64,000 nucleotides of DNA from Streptomyces rhizoryzae (GTDB taxonomy: Bacteria > Actinomycetota > Actinomycetes > Streptomycetales > Streptomycetaceae), in NCBI RefSeq assembly GCF_023155275.1, contig NZ_JALMUV010000038.1:22008-86007 (forward strand), written 5' to 3'. Below, piece after piece: positions 41,623 through 50,226 of this stretch; the stretch's first letter is position 1, and every line of letters starts with the position of its first letter. A program made the translations under genes and the position numbers. Below the pieces are notes generated by a model. That model had not been told where the DNA came from and ran no database searches. It saw only the letters and a list, made by a program, of their open reading frames with translations.

Positions 41623-42996
41623 ATGCTCGACGGCTGCACGCCCTGGCCCGAGGAGTTCGCCCACCGGTACGGGGCGGCCGGGCACTGGCGCGGCAACACG
41701 CTGGACAACCTGCTGCGCGGCTGGGCCGTGGAGTACGGGCCGCGGACCGCGCTCGTCCACGGCGGCACCCGCCTCACCTACGCGAACCTCAACCGGCGCG
41801 TGGAGCGCATGGCCGCCGGGTTCCGGCTGCGTGGCCTCCGGCCCGGGCAGCGGGTCGTCGTCCAGCTGCCGCCGGTCCCCGAGTTCGTCATCACCGTGTT
41901 CGCGCTGATGCGCGTCGGCGCGTTCCCCGTGGTGTGCCCGGTCTCGTACCGCGCGCCCGAGATGTCCCACCTGGTACGGATCACCGAGGCTACCGGCTAC
42001 GCCGGCCCCTCGACGTACGAGGGCTTCGACCACACCGCGATGGCCGCGCACCTCGCGACCCAAGGGCCTTTCCTGCGACGGGTGTTCACCTTCGAGCCGC
42101 CGGGCACCTCGTCCCCGTTCGGCGGCATGAGCACCGACCCGTCCGGCTGCCACTACTTCCCGCTGGGGTCGATCGACGCCCCGCCCGGGCCGGCGGTGGC
42201 GCAGCGCGCCGACCAGGTGGCGTTCTTCCTGACCGCCGATGCCCCTGCCGGGGCGCCCCTCCTCGTTCCGCGCACCCACAACGACTACGCCTACCAGACA
42301 CGCGCCGCCGCCGACCTGGTGTCGCTCACCCGGGACGACGTGTATCTGGCCCTGCCGCCCGCCGACTCCCCCGTCGCCCTCGGCTGCCCGGGCATCGTCG
42401 GCACCCTCTCCGTCGGCGGCACCGTCGTCCTGGCCGACACTCCGGACCCCGCCGACTGGCTCCCGCTGATCGCACGCGAGCGGGTCACCCTCACCACGCT
42501 GCCCCCCGCCGCCGCCGAACGCGTCCTTGACGAACTGCCCATCGGGCAGCTCGACTTGAGCAGCCTGCGCCTGGTGCAGATTGACGGCGCCCCCTTGCCC
42601 CGGGCCCTCGCCGAACGGCTGGGCCCCGCGCTGGGCTGCCGCCTGCAACGGGTCCTCTGCCTGGCGGAGGGGCTGGTCGCACTCACTCGGCCCGCCGGTC
42701 CGGACGAGACCGCGCTCGGCACGCAGGGCCGCCCGCTCTCGCCGGACGACGAGATCCGCATCGTCGACGCCGACGGCAAGGACGTGCCCGGCGGGGAGCC
42801 CGGCGAACTCCTCGCCCGCGGCCCGTCCACCCCGCGCGGCTACTACCGCGCCCCCGAGCACAACGTCCGCGCCTTCACCCCCGACGGCTACCTCCGCACC
42901 GGCCACCTCGCGCGGCGCACGCCGAACGGCGACCTGGCGCTGACCGGCCGCCTGCCGGACGCCCGGCGCCGCACCGACCGCCAAGAGCCGGCCTGA
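41623..42996 (+). CDS. Degenerate 2,3-dihydroxybenzoate-AMP-ligase-like adenylation protein
   Basis: A 457-residue protein clearly related to EntE/DhbE: PWPEEFAHRYGAAGHWRG, VVVQLPPVPEFVI, PRTHNDYAYQTR and LAEGLVALTRP. EntE enzymes have about 540 residues and adenylate aryl acids for siderophores. Here the ATP loop (family SGGTTGLPK) reads TADAPAGAP (205-213), the ribose-binding TGD reads TGH (428), and the protein ends at the hinge so that the whole C-terminal lid with the catalytic lysine is missing. It should not activate acids. The frame is intact, so it may be a binding protein or a recent loss. Confidence 0.8.
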   Translation: MLDGCTPWPEEFAHRYGAAGHWRGNTLDNLLRGWAVEYGPRTALVHGGTRLTYANLNRRVERMAAGFRLRGLRPGQRVVVQLPPVPEFVITVFALMRVGAFPVVCPVSYRAPEMSHLVRITEATGYAGPSTYEGFDHTAMAAHLATQGPFLRRVFTFEPPGTSSPFGGMSTDPSGCHYFPLGSIDAPPGPAVAQRADQVAFFLTADAPAGAPLLVPRTHNDYAYQTRAAADLVSLTRDDVYLALPPADSPVALGCPGIVGTLSVGGTVVLADTPDPADWLPLIARERVTLTTLPPAAAERVLDELPIGQLDLSSLRLVQIDGAPLPRALAERLGPALGCRLQRVLCLAEGLVALTRPAGPDETALGTQGRPLSPDDEIRIVDADGKDVPGGEPGELLARGPSTPRGYYRAPEHNVRAFTPDGYLRTGHLARRTPNGDLALTGRLPDARRRTDRQEPA

Positions 42997-43124
42997 CCTG
43001 GGGCGTCAGGGCCCGCTCCGCCACACGGCGGAGCCGGGCGCCCAGGGGATCAGCCGTGCGGACGACCCGCATCCAGGGCCGCCGGCCGACGGCATCCGGT
43101 GGGCGGGCCGACAGTATCGGGAGG

Positions 43125-43739
43125 GTGACCAGCAACCAGTCGAAGCACACCGGCACCGCCCACCGCGCACCCACCCCACCGCCGCCGCGGTGGGCCGTGC
43201 GGGCCGCCCACCTCATCCCGCTCACGGTCCTGCCCTCCGGGCTGTGGCGCCTGGCCCTGGCCTGCGGCTACCCGGGCGGCTACACCCGGCAGGGTTTCGA
43301 CCAACTGCACGTGCACGGGCGGGGGTTGGTGTACGTGGTCGCGCTCAGCGTGCTCAGCGAGGGGCTCGCCCTGCTCGCGCTGGGGCTGGTACGCCCGTGG
43401 GGCGAGGTGCCGCCGCGCTGGGTCCCGTTCATGGGCGGCCGGCCCCTTCGGCCGCGAGCGGTGGTGGGCACGGCCGCTGCCGGCGCCGTCCTCCTCACGC
43501 TCTTCTGGGCCCCACTCCTGTGGTGGTGGGCCATTCCGCACCCGGACATGACCCCGGCCGGCCGGACCGTGGTCGGCTTCCTGTACCTGCCCCTCGTCGC
43601 CTGGGGCCCCCTGCTCGCCGCGGTCACCGCCTCCTACCACCGCCGCCACCGCCGCACCCCCGCGCCCGCCGGCAGTGCTTCTGCCTCAACACCCCTGCCT
43701 GTAGCATCACTTGACGCCCACCACCCCAGCCGCCCCTGA
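43125..43739 (+). CDS. Integral membrane protein of unknown function
   Basis: A 204-residue protein with four hydrophobic helices: around AAHLIPLTVLPSGLWRLAL, LVYVVALSVLSEGLALLALG, VGTAAAGAVLLTLFWAPLLW and VGFLYLPLVAWGPLLAAVTA. GTG 43125 follows CGGGAGG. The C-terminus is Ser/Pro-rich. Similar streptomycete membrane proteins exist but have no assigned role. Confidence 0.75.
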   Translation: MTSNQSKHTGTAHRAPTPPPPRWAVRAAHLIPLTVLPSGLWRLALACGYPGGYTRQGFDQLHVHGRGLVYVVALSVLSEGLALLALGLVRPWGEVPPRWVPFMGGRPLRPRAVVGTAAAGAVLLTLFWAPLLWWWAIPHPDMTPAGRTVVGFLYLPLVAWGPLLAAVTASYHRRHRRTPAPAGSASASTPLPVASLDAHHPSRP

Positions 43740-43798
43740 CCGCGCCCTGCCCCGGGCTCGCGCCATGCCTTCCCCCTCCTACGGCCCGGACCCGGCGC

Positions 43799-44491
43799 GT
43801 GACGTCGCCTGCCGGGGGTGCCGTCACCCGGATCACGCGCATCCACCCGCCCGTCCCGGCACGTTACGCCCGCCGCGCCCTCGCCCGCGTCCCGGACCAT
43901 GACCCCGTTCGTGCCCGGCAGGTCGTGCACGGGCTGAGCACCGTTGCCGGGGTGGCGGAGGAGTGCGCTCCGCTGCGCCGCCGGGACGTCGGCGGCCCGC
44001 GGAGGACGGGAGACCTGGACTGTGTGACCGTTGGCTGCTGGGGGTCCGTGGTGCAGATCACCGACCCCGCGTTCGGTGAGGACGGCGTCACGACCCGGAA
44101 CATGGACGGCGCGTTCGAGGCGCAGGTCGAGAGCCATCCCGAGGCCCGCGTCATCGGTGTCTGCGAGATGGATTTCTCCCTGAGCTACCTGAAGTACCTG
44201 GTCCGCGTCCCCGGCGTTGCGCCGGTCCGGGCGGAAGGCTGGGACGACATCGACCTCGCCGGTGACCCCGTGCGGACCCTCCGCGCCCTCGGGATCACCC
44301 CCGGCGCGCCCGGCACCGCGGAGGTCTCGCCGGACGACCTCGAACACGTCGTGCGGAGCGACTACTTGGACGTCCTCAGCTGCGGCCTCCACCACACCTA
44401 CGCCGACGAGCGCCTGACCGTCTCGGTGTTCAAGGTCGCCCGCCCCGACCACGTCCGGGATGCCCTGGAAGCGGTCTGGTGCCGGGACTGA
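43799..44491 (+). CDS. Hypothetical protein
   Basis: A 230-codon frame, probably from GTG 43799 or a later start. The second half (GDLDCVTVGCWGSVVQITDPAFG onward) has balanced composition and strand/helix alternation, and looks like real protein; the first 60 residues are Arg-rich and less convincing. I do not recognise any family. It lies between a membrane-protein gene and a DinB-like gene on the same strand. Confidence 0.55.
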   Translation: MTSPAGGAVTRITRIHPPVPARYARRALARVPDHDPVRARQVVHGLSTVAGVAEECAPLRRRDVGGPRRTGDLDCVTVGCWGSVVQITDPAFGEDGVTTRNMDGAFEAQVESHPEARVIGVCEMDFSLSYLKYLVRVPGVAPVRAEGWDDIDLAGDPVRTLRALGITPGAPGTAEVSPDDLEHVVRSDYLDVLSCGLHHTYADERLTVSVFKVARPDHVRDALEAVWCRD

Positions 44492-44576
44492 CCGGCCCAC
44501 CGCGCGCCCGGTCCGGCGTTCCGCCAGACAGGTAGTTCCGTGTTTTCGGTCCCGGGTGCCTGGATATCCGCCCTAC

Positions 44577-45347
44577 ATGATCGGCGCCCGAGTCCGTGAC
44601 ACCCTCCCCGAGCTGGAAGCCTTCGCCCATGCCGTACAGACCCGCCGGCCCGGCGACGGCACCTGGTGCGAGGCGTGGACCGTCCGCGACATCCTGATCC
44701 ACCAGACCGGCAACGCCGAGGAGCTGGCCCGGGTGCTCCGGGCGCAGCTGGCGGGCGAGCCGGTCGAGACCCGCGGTTTCGACCGCGAGGCGCCGTTCCG
44801 GGCGCTGTCCGACGCCGACCTGTGGGCGGCGTTCCTGGCCCGCTGCGCACAGCTCGCCGAGGTCACCGCGGCGGCCGAGCAGGACCTGCCGCCGGACACC
44901 GGCGTGCGGTGGACCGGGCGCCATGTCACGCCGGCCTTCTTCGCGGAGCACATGCGCGAGGAGCTGATCCTGCACCGTTGGGACGTGACCGGGGACGACC
45001 GCACGTCCGGGCAGGCCCTGGTCGAACCGTGGATGACGGAGCACAGTGTGGTCTCCGTCGGCCGCCCGTTGCTGGCCCGGGGTTCGGCGGGGTTGGCGCT
45101 CGGCCCGGACGGGCGGGTCGAAGGCCGCCTGCGCACCCCGGGCACCGAGGACGTCGTGGTCACGGCGGACGCGCACGGCACCGCCGTCGCGTTCGCCGCC
45201 CCCGAGGGCCCGGCCACCGTCGAGAGCGACGCGGACGTGCGGGTGCTGCTGCTCTGGGGGCGCCGCCCGGCCGACCCCGGGCGCTGGCACAGCGACGCGG
45301 GTCCGGAAGTCCTGCGCGCGCTGCGCACCCTGCTGAGCGGCTACTGA
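44577..45347 (+). CDS. Maleylpyruvate-isomerase N-terminal family protein
   Basis: A 256-residue protein of the TIGR03083/MDMPI-N group: metal histidines in WTVRDILIHQTGNAEELARV and FFAEHMREELILHRWDV. The C-terminal 90 residues have the SCP2-like beta part found in the fused members (VLLLWGRRPADPGRWH). Mycothiol-dependent isomerisation or transfer is the family chemistry; the substrate is unknown. Confidence 0.8.
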   Translation: MIGARVRDTLPELEAFAHAVQTRRPGDGTWCEAWTVRDILIHQTGNAEELARVLRAQLAGEPVETRGFDREAPFRALSDADLWAAFLARCAQLAEVTAAAEQDLPPDTGVRWTGRHVTPAFFAEHMREELILHRWDVTGDDRTSGQALVEPWMTEHSVVSVGRPLLARGSAGLALGPDGRVEGRLRTPGTEDVVVTADAHGTAVAFAAPEGPATVESDADVRVLLLWGRRPADPGRWHSDAGPEVLRALRTLLSGY

Positions 45348-45414
45348 GCCCTCCGCACACCTGATCGGCTGCTACGCTGGAGCGGACGTTACCCCTTCGT
45401 TGAGGAGCCCAGAC

Positions 45415-45444
45415 ATGGTGGTGGACGACGACATCTCCGGGTGA
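45415..45444 (+). CDS. Leader peptide MVVDDDISG upstream of the ABC-F gene
   Basis: Nine codons from ATG 45415 to TGA 45442, with a near-perfect ribosome site TGAGGAG seven bases ahead. The last codons and the stop fall inside a hairpin (TCCGGGT-GAT-ACCCGGA). Antibiotic-resistance ABC-F genes are often controlled by ribosome stalling or read-through at such upstream frames. No start is seen for any longer product here. Confidence 0.6.
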   Translation: MVVDDDISG

Positions 45445-45559
45445 TACCCGGACCCGACAGGCCACCGGCCGGTGCCCAGGAGCGCCGCCGTGCGTGGCCT
45501 CGCTGTCGTTGTCTTCTCCCCCCTTGTCTGCCGGGGCAGAGGTGTCTCTTCCCTGCCCC
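45436..45559 (+). promoter_or_regulatory. Candidate attenuator of the ABC-F gene
   Basis: Three foldable elements follow the leader peptide: stem 45436-45452 overlapping its stop, the palindrome CACCGGCCGGTG (45463-45474), and GGGGCAG/CTGCCCC (45533-45539 with 45553-45559) just ahead of the ABC-F ribosome site. A choice between these, set by ribosome position on the leader, would gate expression. Confidence 0.5.
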
Positions 45560-45579
45560 CTCTCCCGCGAGGTCTCTTC

Positions 45580-47214
<1,635 letters not shown>

Positions 47215-47251
47215 GCTGACCAACTGGCTTGCCGCCAGGCTTCCTTGGTGA

Positions 47252-47285
47252 CCGGGCCCGGCTCTCGCGCGGGAGTCGGGCCCGG
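47252..47285 (+). terminator. Terminator of the ABC-F gene
   Basis: CCGGGCCCG and CGGGCCCGG arms with an inner CTC/GAG pairing, 37 bp after the stop. Confidence 0.7.
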
Positions 47286-47368
47286 GGCCCGTCCGGGGCG
47301 CCCGCGCACTCGGGGCGGGGCGGGCGGTACGCAGCGCCGTTGTCAGTGGTGCGGCCTACGATCCGGGC

Positions 47369-47803
47369 ATGAGAGCTACAGGGACGTTCCACGTTGCCGA
47401 CTTCACTCCGGCGCCGGTGCCGGCCCCGGCAGTCGAGACCGCACTGCCCGTCGGCGTCGCCACGATGCGGAAGCAGTACGAGGGTGAGATCACCGGGCAC
47501 TCGGCCACCTTGTTCACGGCCGCGTTCGATCAGCCCAGCGGGACGGGCACCTATGTCGCCATGGAGTCGTTCGAGGGCGCACTCCACGGGCGCTCGGGGG
47601 CCTTCAACTTCGCGCACTCGGCGACGACCACGGGGGCGGACCGGCGGGACGCGTTCTTCGTGATCGTCCCGGCCAGCGGCACGGGCGCGCTGGCCGGGAT
47701 ATCCGGGACCGGCGGCATCGCCGTCGACGCGGACGGCACGCACCGGATCTGGTTCGCGTACGAACTCCCCGAGCACGACGGGCCGTTGGCGGCGGAAGGG
47801 TAG
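47369..47803 (+). CDS. DUF3224 family protein
   Basis: A 144-residue protein matching DUF3224: MRATGTFHVADFTPAP at the start, YEGEITGHS, SFEGALHGRSGAFNF and FVIVPASGTGALAGISGTGGI. The family folds into an allene-oxide-cyclase-like barrel; its role is unknown. Convergent with the ArsR gene. Confidence 0.88.
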   Translation: MRATGTFHVADFTPAPVPAPAVETALPVGVATMRKQYEGEITGHSATLFTAAFDQPSGTGTYVAMESFEGALHGRSGAFNFAHSATTTGADRRDAFFVIVPASGTGALAGISGTGGIAVDADGTHRIWFAYELPEHDGPLAAEG

Positions 47804-47836
47804 CCGGAGCGACCGGTGAGGGTGCCCGGCGCGCGG

Positions 47837-48160
47837 TCACGCGTCCTGGGCGCCCTCGGCGGCAAGGAGTGCCAGCAGGCCGGGGAAGCGCCGCTCGATG
47901 TCCTCCCGCCGGAGGGTGGCCATGCGGCTGTTCCCCCGGTCCACCTGGCGGATCAGCCCGGCCTCGCGCAGCGTGCGGAAGTGGTGGGTGACGGTCGCCT
48001 TGCTCACCGGCAGCGCGAAGGAGCTACAGGTACGCGCCGCGCCGTGCGGCCCGGTCGCCAGTTCGCGGACGACGCGCCGCCGCAGCGGGTCGGCAAGCGC
48101 GGACAGCACCGCGCCGAGTTCCATCTCGGCCACGTCGGGGTGCCCCTCGTCATCGGGCAT
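47837..48160 (-). CDS. ArsR-family repressor
   Basis: A 107-residue ArsR protein: VLSALADPLRRRVVRELATG, then LPVSKATVTHHFRTLREAGLI. ATG 48160 follows GGGAGG. Metal-binding cysteines of the founding members are not evident; one cysteine lies in RTCSSFALP. It is divergent from an antibiotic-biosynthesis-type monooxygenase, with a perfect long palindrome between, so it very likely represses that gene and itself. Confidence 0.9.
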   Translation of the reverse strand: MPDDEGHPDVAEMELGAVLSALADPLRRRVVRELATGPHGAARTCSSFALPVSKATVTHHFRTLREAGLIRQVDRGNSRMATLRREDIERRFPGLLALLAAEGAQDA

Positions 48161-48196
48161 CTCGGCCACCTCCCAGCCATGCAGGTACGGCTTGCA

Positions 48197-48234
48197 TCGT
48201 ACCTTGCGGGGCGCTAGCGTCTCGCAAGGTACGA
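48197..48234. promoter_or_regulatory. ArsR operator: long perfect inverted repeat
   Basis: TCGTACCTTGCG (48197-48208) and CGCAAGGTACGA (48223-48234), perfect 12-bp arms, 14-base centre. A further TCGTACCT half-site begins at 48241, and GGTACGG lies at 48184. The site is in the divergent gap. Confidence 0.85.
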
Positions 48235-48306
48235 AAATGATCGTACCTAGGCGCGTCGCCACGCGGTGCGGCGTGCCCGTGTGGACCCTGCGGATGGGAG
48301 ACCCCC

Positions 48307-48630
48307 GTGCACCAGCCCTTCACCCTCGTCGGTACCGCCCGGCCCAAGCCCGAGCGGGCGGAGGAGCTGCGGCAGCTCCTGCTGTCGTTCGTCGAGCCGA
48401 CCCGGCAGGAACCGGGCTGCCTGGAGTACCACTTCCACGAGGACCGGGACGCCCCGGGCGTCTTCGTCTTCTACGAGGCGTGGCGGAGCGAGCAGGACCT
48501 CGACGCCCACCTCGCCCTCCCCCACCTCCGGGACTTCTGGGAGCGGCGCATGGACTACCTGGAGCAGGACCTGGAGATCCGGTATCTCACGATGCACAGT
48601 CCGTACCGGGAGCGGAGCGGCCGGGCATGA
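48307..48630 (+). CDS. Antibiotic biosynthesis monooxygenase (ABM)-family protein
   Basis: A 107-residue ferredoxin-like barrel of the ABM/YgiN type: FTLVGTARPKPERAEELRQL, EPGCLEYHFHEDRDAPGVFV and the FYEAWRSEQDLDAHLALPHL block with the conserved histidine. Such cofactor-free dimers oxidise quinols or break down small compounds. GTG 48307 start. Divergent from and probably repressed by the ArsR protein. Confidence 0.87.
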   Translation: MHQPFTLVGTARPKPERAEELRQLLLSFVEPTRQEPGCLEYHFHEDRDAPGVFVFYEAWRSEQDLDAHLALPHLRDFWERRMDYLEQDLEIRYLTMHSPYRERSGRA

Positions 48631-48672
48631 GGCGCTGCGGTGCCTGGCCGGCCTGCCAGGCACCGCAGCCGG

Positions 48673-49317
48673 TCATCGCCTCCAGAAGAAGTGGTGGGTG
48701 ACTCCGCCGGAGCTCGGCACCTTCTCCAGGTGGAAGCGGTCGAGCAGTTCCTCGGGGCTTTCCCACAGCCGTTCGCCCCGGCCGAGGTCGACCGGCGCGA
48801 CGGCGATGTGCATCGTGTCGACCAGGTCGGCTTCGAGGAACTCGCGGACCGTGGCGACGCCGCCGCCGAGCCGCACGTCCCGGCCGCCGGCGGCCTCCTT
48901 GGCGCGGGCCAGCGCCTCGGCCGGTGGCGCGTCGAGGAAGTGGAAGGTGGTGTCCCCCAGGGTGAAGGAGGGGCGCTCGTGGTGGGTGAGCACGAAGACC
49001 GGCGTGTGGAACGGCGGGTTGTCCCCCCACCATCCCTTCCAGTCGTGGTTCTCCCACGGGCCGCGCTGCGGGCCGAACTTGTTGCGGCCCATGATCTCGG
49101 CACCCATGCCGCGGGCGTGGTCGCGGGTCAGGTAGTCGTCCAGGCCGCGCGTACCGCCCGGGTCGGTGCGGTTCACCCAGCTGGCGGTGGCACCCGCCCA
49201 GGAGAACAGGGCGGCGGGGTCCGCGTGGCCGAAGGGCCGTTCCAGGCTCTGCCCCTCACCGGAGCCGAACCCGTCCCGCGACACGTTGAAGCACTGCACC
49301 CTCAACAGCTGTGACAT
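48673..49317 (-). CDS. Dihydrofolate-reductase/RibD-C-family reductase
   Basis: A 214-residue protein of the RibD C-terminal (bifunctional deaminase-reductase) family: VQCFNVSRDGFGSGEGQSLE, GAEIMGRNKFGPQRGPW, VFVLTHHERPSF and the NADPH loop VRLGGGVATVREFLEADLVD. These proteins are NADPH-dependent reductases of unknown substrate, common in actinomycetes. Divergent from an HxlR regulator that probably controls it. Confidence 0.9.
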   Translation of the reverse strand: MSQLLRVQCFNVSRDGFGSGEGQSLERPFGHADPAALFSWAGATASWVNRTDPGGTRGLDDYLTRDHARGMGAEIMGRNKFGPQRGPWENHDWKGWWGDNPPFHTPVFVLTHHERPSFTLGDTTFHFLDAPPAEALARAKEAAGGRDVRLGGGVATVREFLEADLVDTMHIAVAPVDLGRGERLWESPEELLDRFHLEKVPSSGGVTHHFFWRR

Positions 49318-49355
49318 GCACCCTCCTCGGGAGCCGACCGGCCACTTCTGATTGC

Positions 49356-49377
49356 AAGTAACAACCGGTGGTACCTT
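49356..49377. promoter_or_regulatory. Candidate HxlR operator
   Basis: Imperfect palindrome centred on ACCGGT (49363-49368) with outer AAGTAAC and GTACCTT arms, just before the HxlR start and in the divergent promoter gap. About 14 of 20 positions agree with the reverse complement. Confidence 0.5.
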
Positions 49378-49385
49378 ACTGCCTC

Positions 49386-49913
49386 ATGGACGCTCCGCGA
49401 GCAGAACGGACCGATCTCCTGCCCGTGCCGGACGGGAAGTCGGGCTGCCCGATCAACCTGACCGTCGAGTTGCTGGGCGACCGGTGGAGTCTGGTCGTGC
49501 TGCGGGACGTGATGTTCGGCGACCACCGGCACTTCCGCGAACTGCTCACCCACTCGCTCGAAGGCATCGCGTCGAACATCCTCGCCGCCCGCCTGGCCAA
49601 GCTCGTGGACGCCGGCCTGCTCACCCGGCACGACGACCCCAGCCACCGGCAGAAGATCGAGTACCGGCTCACCGAGGCGGCGATCCAACTCGTGCCGGTC
49701 CTCGTGCAGTTGGGCACCTGGGGAGCCCGCTGGCTGCCGACCTCGCCGGAGCTGGCGATCCGCGCCCAGCTCCTCGGCCAGGGCGGCCCGGAGATGGCCG
49801 AACGATTCATGGACGAACTCCGCGCCATGCACCTGGCGGGCCGTCCGGCCCGCCCCGACGGCGTCCTCGCCGAACTCACCCGGGCCTACCAGCGCGCCGC
49901 CGGGATCGCCTGA
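49386..49913 (+). CDS. HxlR-family transcriptional regulator
   Basis: A 175-residue HxlR protein: GCPINLTVELLGDRWSLVVL near residue 21, then GDHRHFRELLTHSLEGIASN and ILAARLAKLVDAGLLTR with the winged DPSHRQKIEYRLTE. The single cysteine (GCPIN) is the redox- or electrophile-sensing residue in many relatives. Its divergent partner is a RibD-type reductase, a common pairing. Confidence 0.9.
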   Translation: MDAPRAERTDLLPVPDGKSGCPINLTVELLGDRWSLVVLRDVMFGDHRHFRELLTHSLEGIASNILAARLAKLVDAGLLTRHDDPSHRQKIEYRLTEAAIQLVPVLVQLGTWGARWLPTSPELAIRAQLLGQGGPEMAERFMDELRAMHLAGRPARPDGVLAELTRAYQRAAGIA

Positions 49914-50226
49914 GACCCAGGGGGCGGGGGCTGTCCTCCCGCCGGTCCGCCCGGCGGCCCCGGCGCAGGAGGCACCAGGGCCGACAAGGCCAGGAAGGGC
50001 AAGAAGAGGCGCCCGGAGCGGGGCAAGAAAAAGGGCAAGGGAGCCATGCTCTCCTTGCCATGTTCAAGATATAGCGCACTGGGGGGCTTGCGGCAAGGCC
50101 CCCGTGGTGCCGCACAATCGCCGACCGTAGCCAGGAAGTGCCTGGCGCGATCCGTCCCGTCACCCGGTCTCGAACCCCAGGACACCCTTGCCGCGCGCGG
50201 GCCGCCGGCGGCCCTCATCGGAGCTG
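49914..50226. other. 313-bp leader region of the rifamycin-resistance operon
   Basis: Left half holds a purine-rich stretch (AAGGGCAAGAAGAGG, GGGGCAAGAAAAAGG) without a credible gene. The right half contains an AT-rich promoter-like part (TTCAAGATATAG, 50063-50074) directly followed by the RAE element at 50083 and the helR leader. Confidence 0.6.
50083..50102 (+). promoter_or_regulatory. Rifamycin-associated element (RAE)
   Basis: GGGGCTTGCGGCAAGGCCCC, an inverted repeat identical in type to the RAE described upstream of actinomycete rifamycin-inactivation genes (rph, rgt, rox, helR). It lies about 125 bp before helR and next to an AT-rich promoter-like stretch. RAE-controlled genes are induced by rifamycins. 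Confidence 0.88.

Noticed and set aside
49965..50050. Lys/Arg-rich short frame in the helR leader
   Set aside because: Purine-rich simple sequence; no ribosome site, no stop placement or family that supports a gene.
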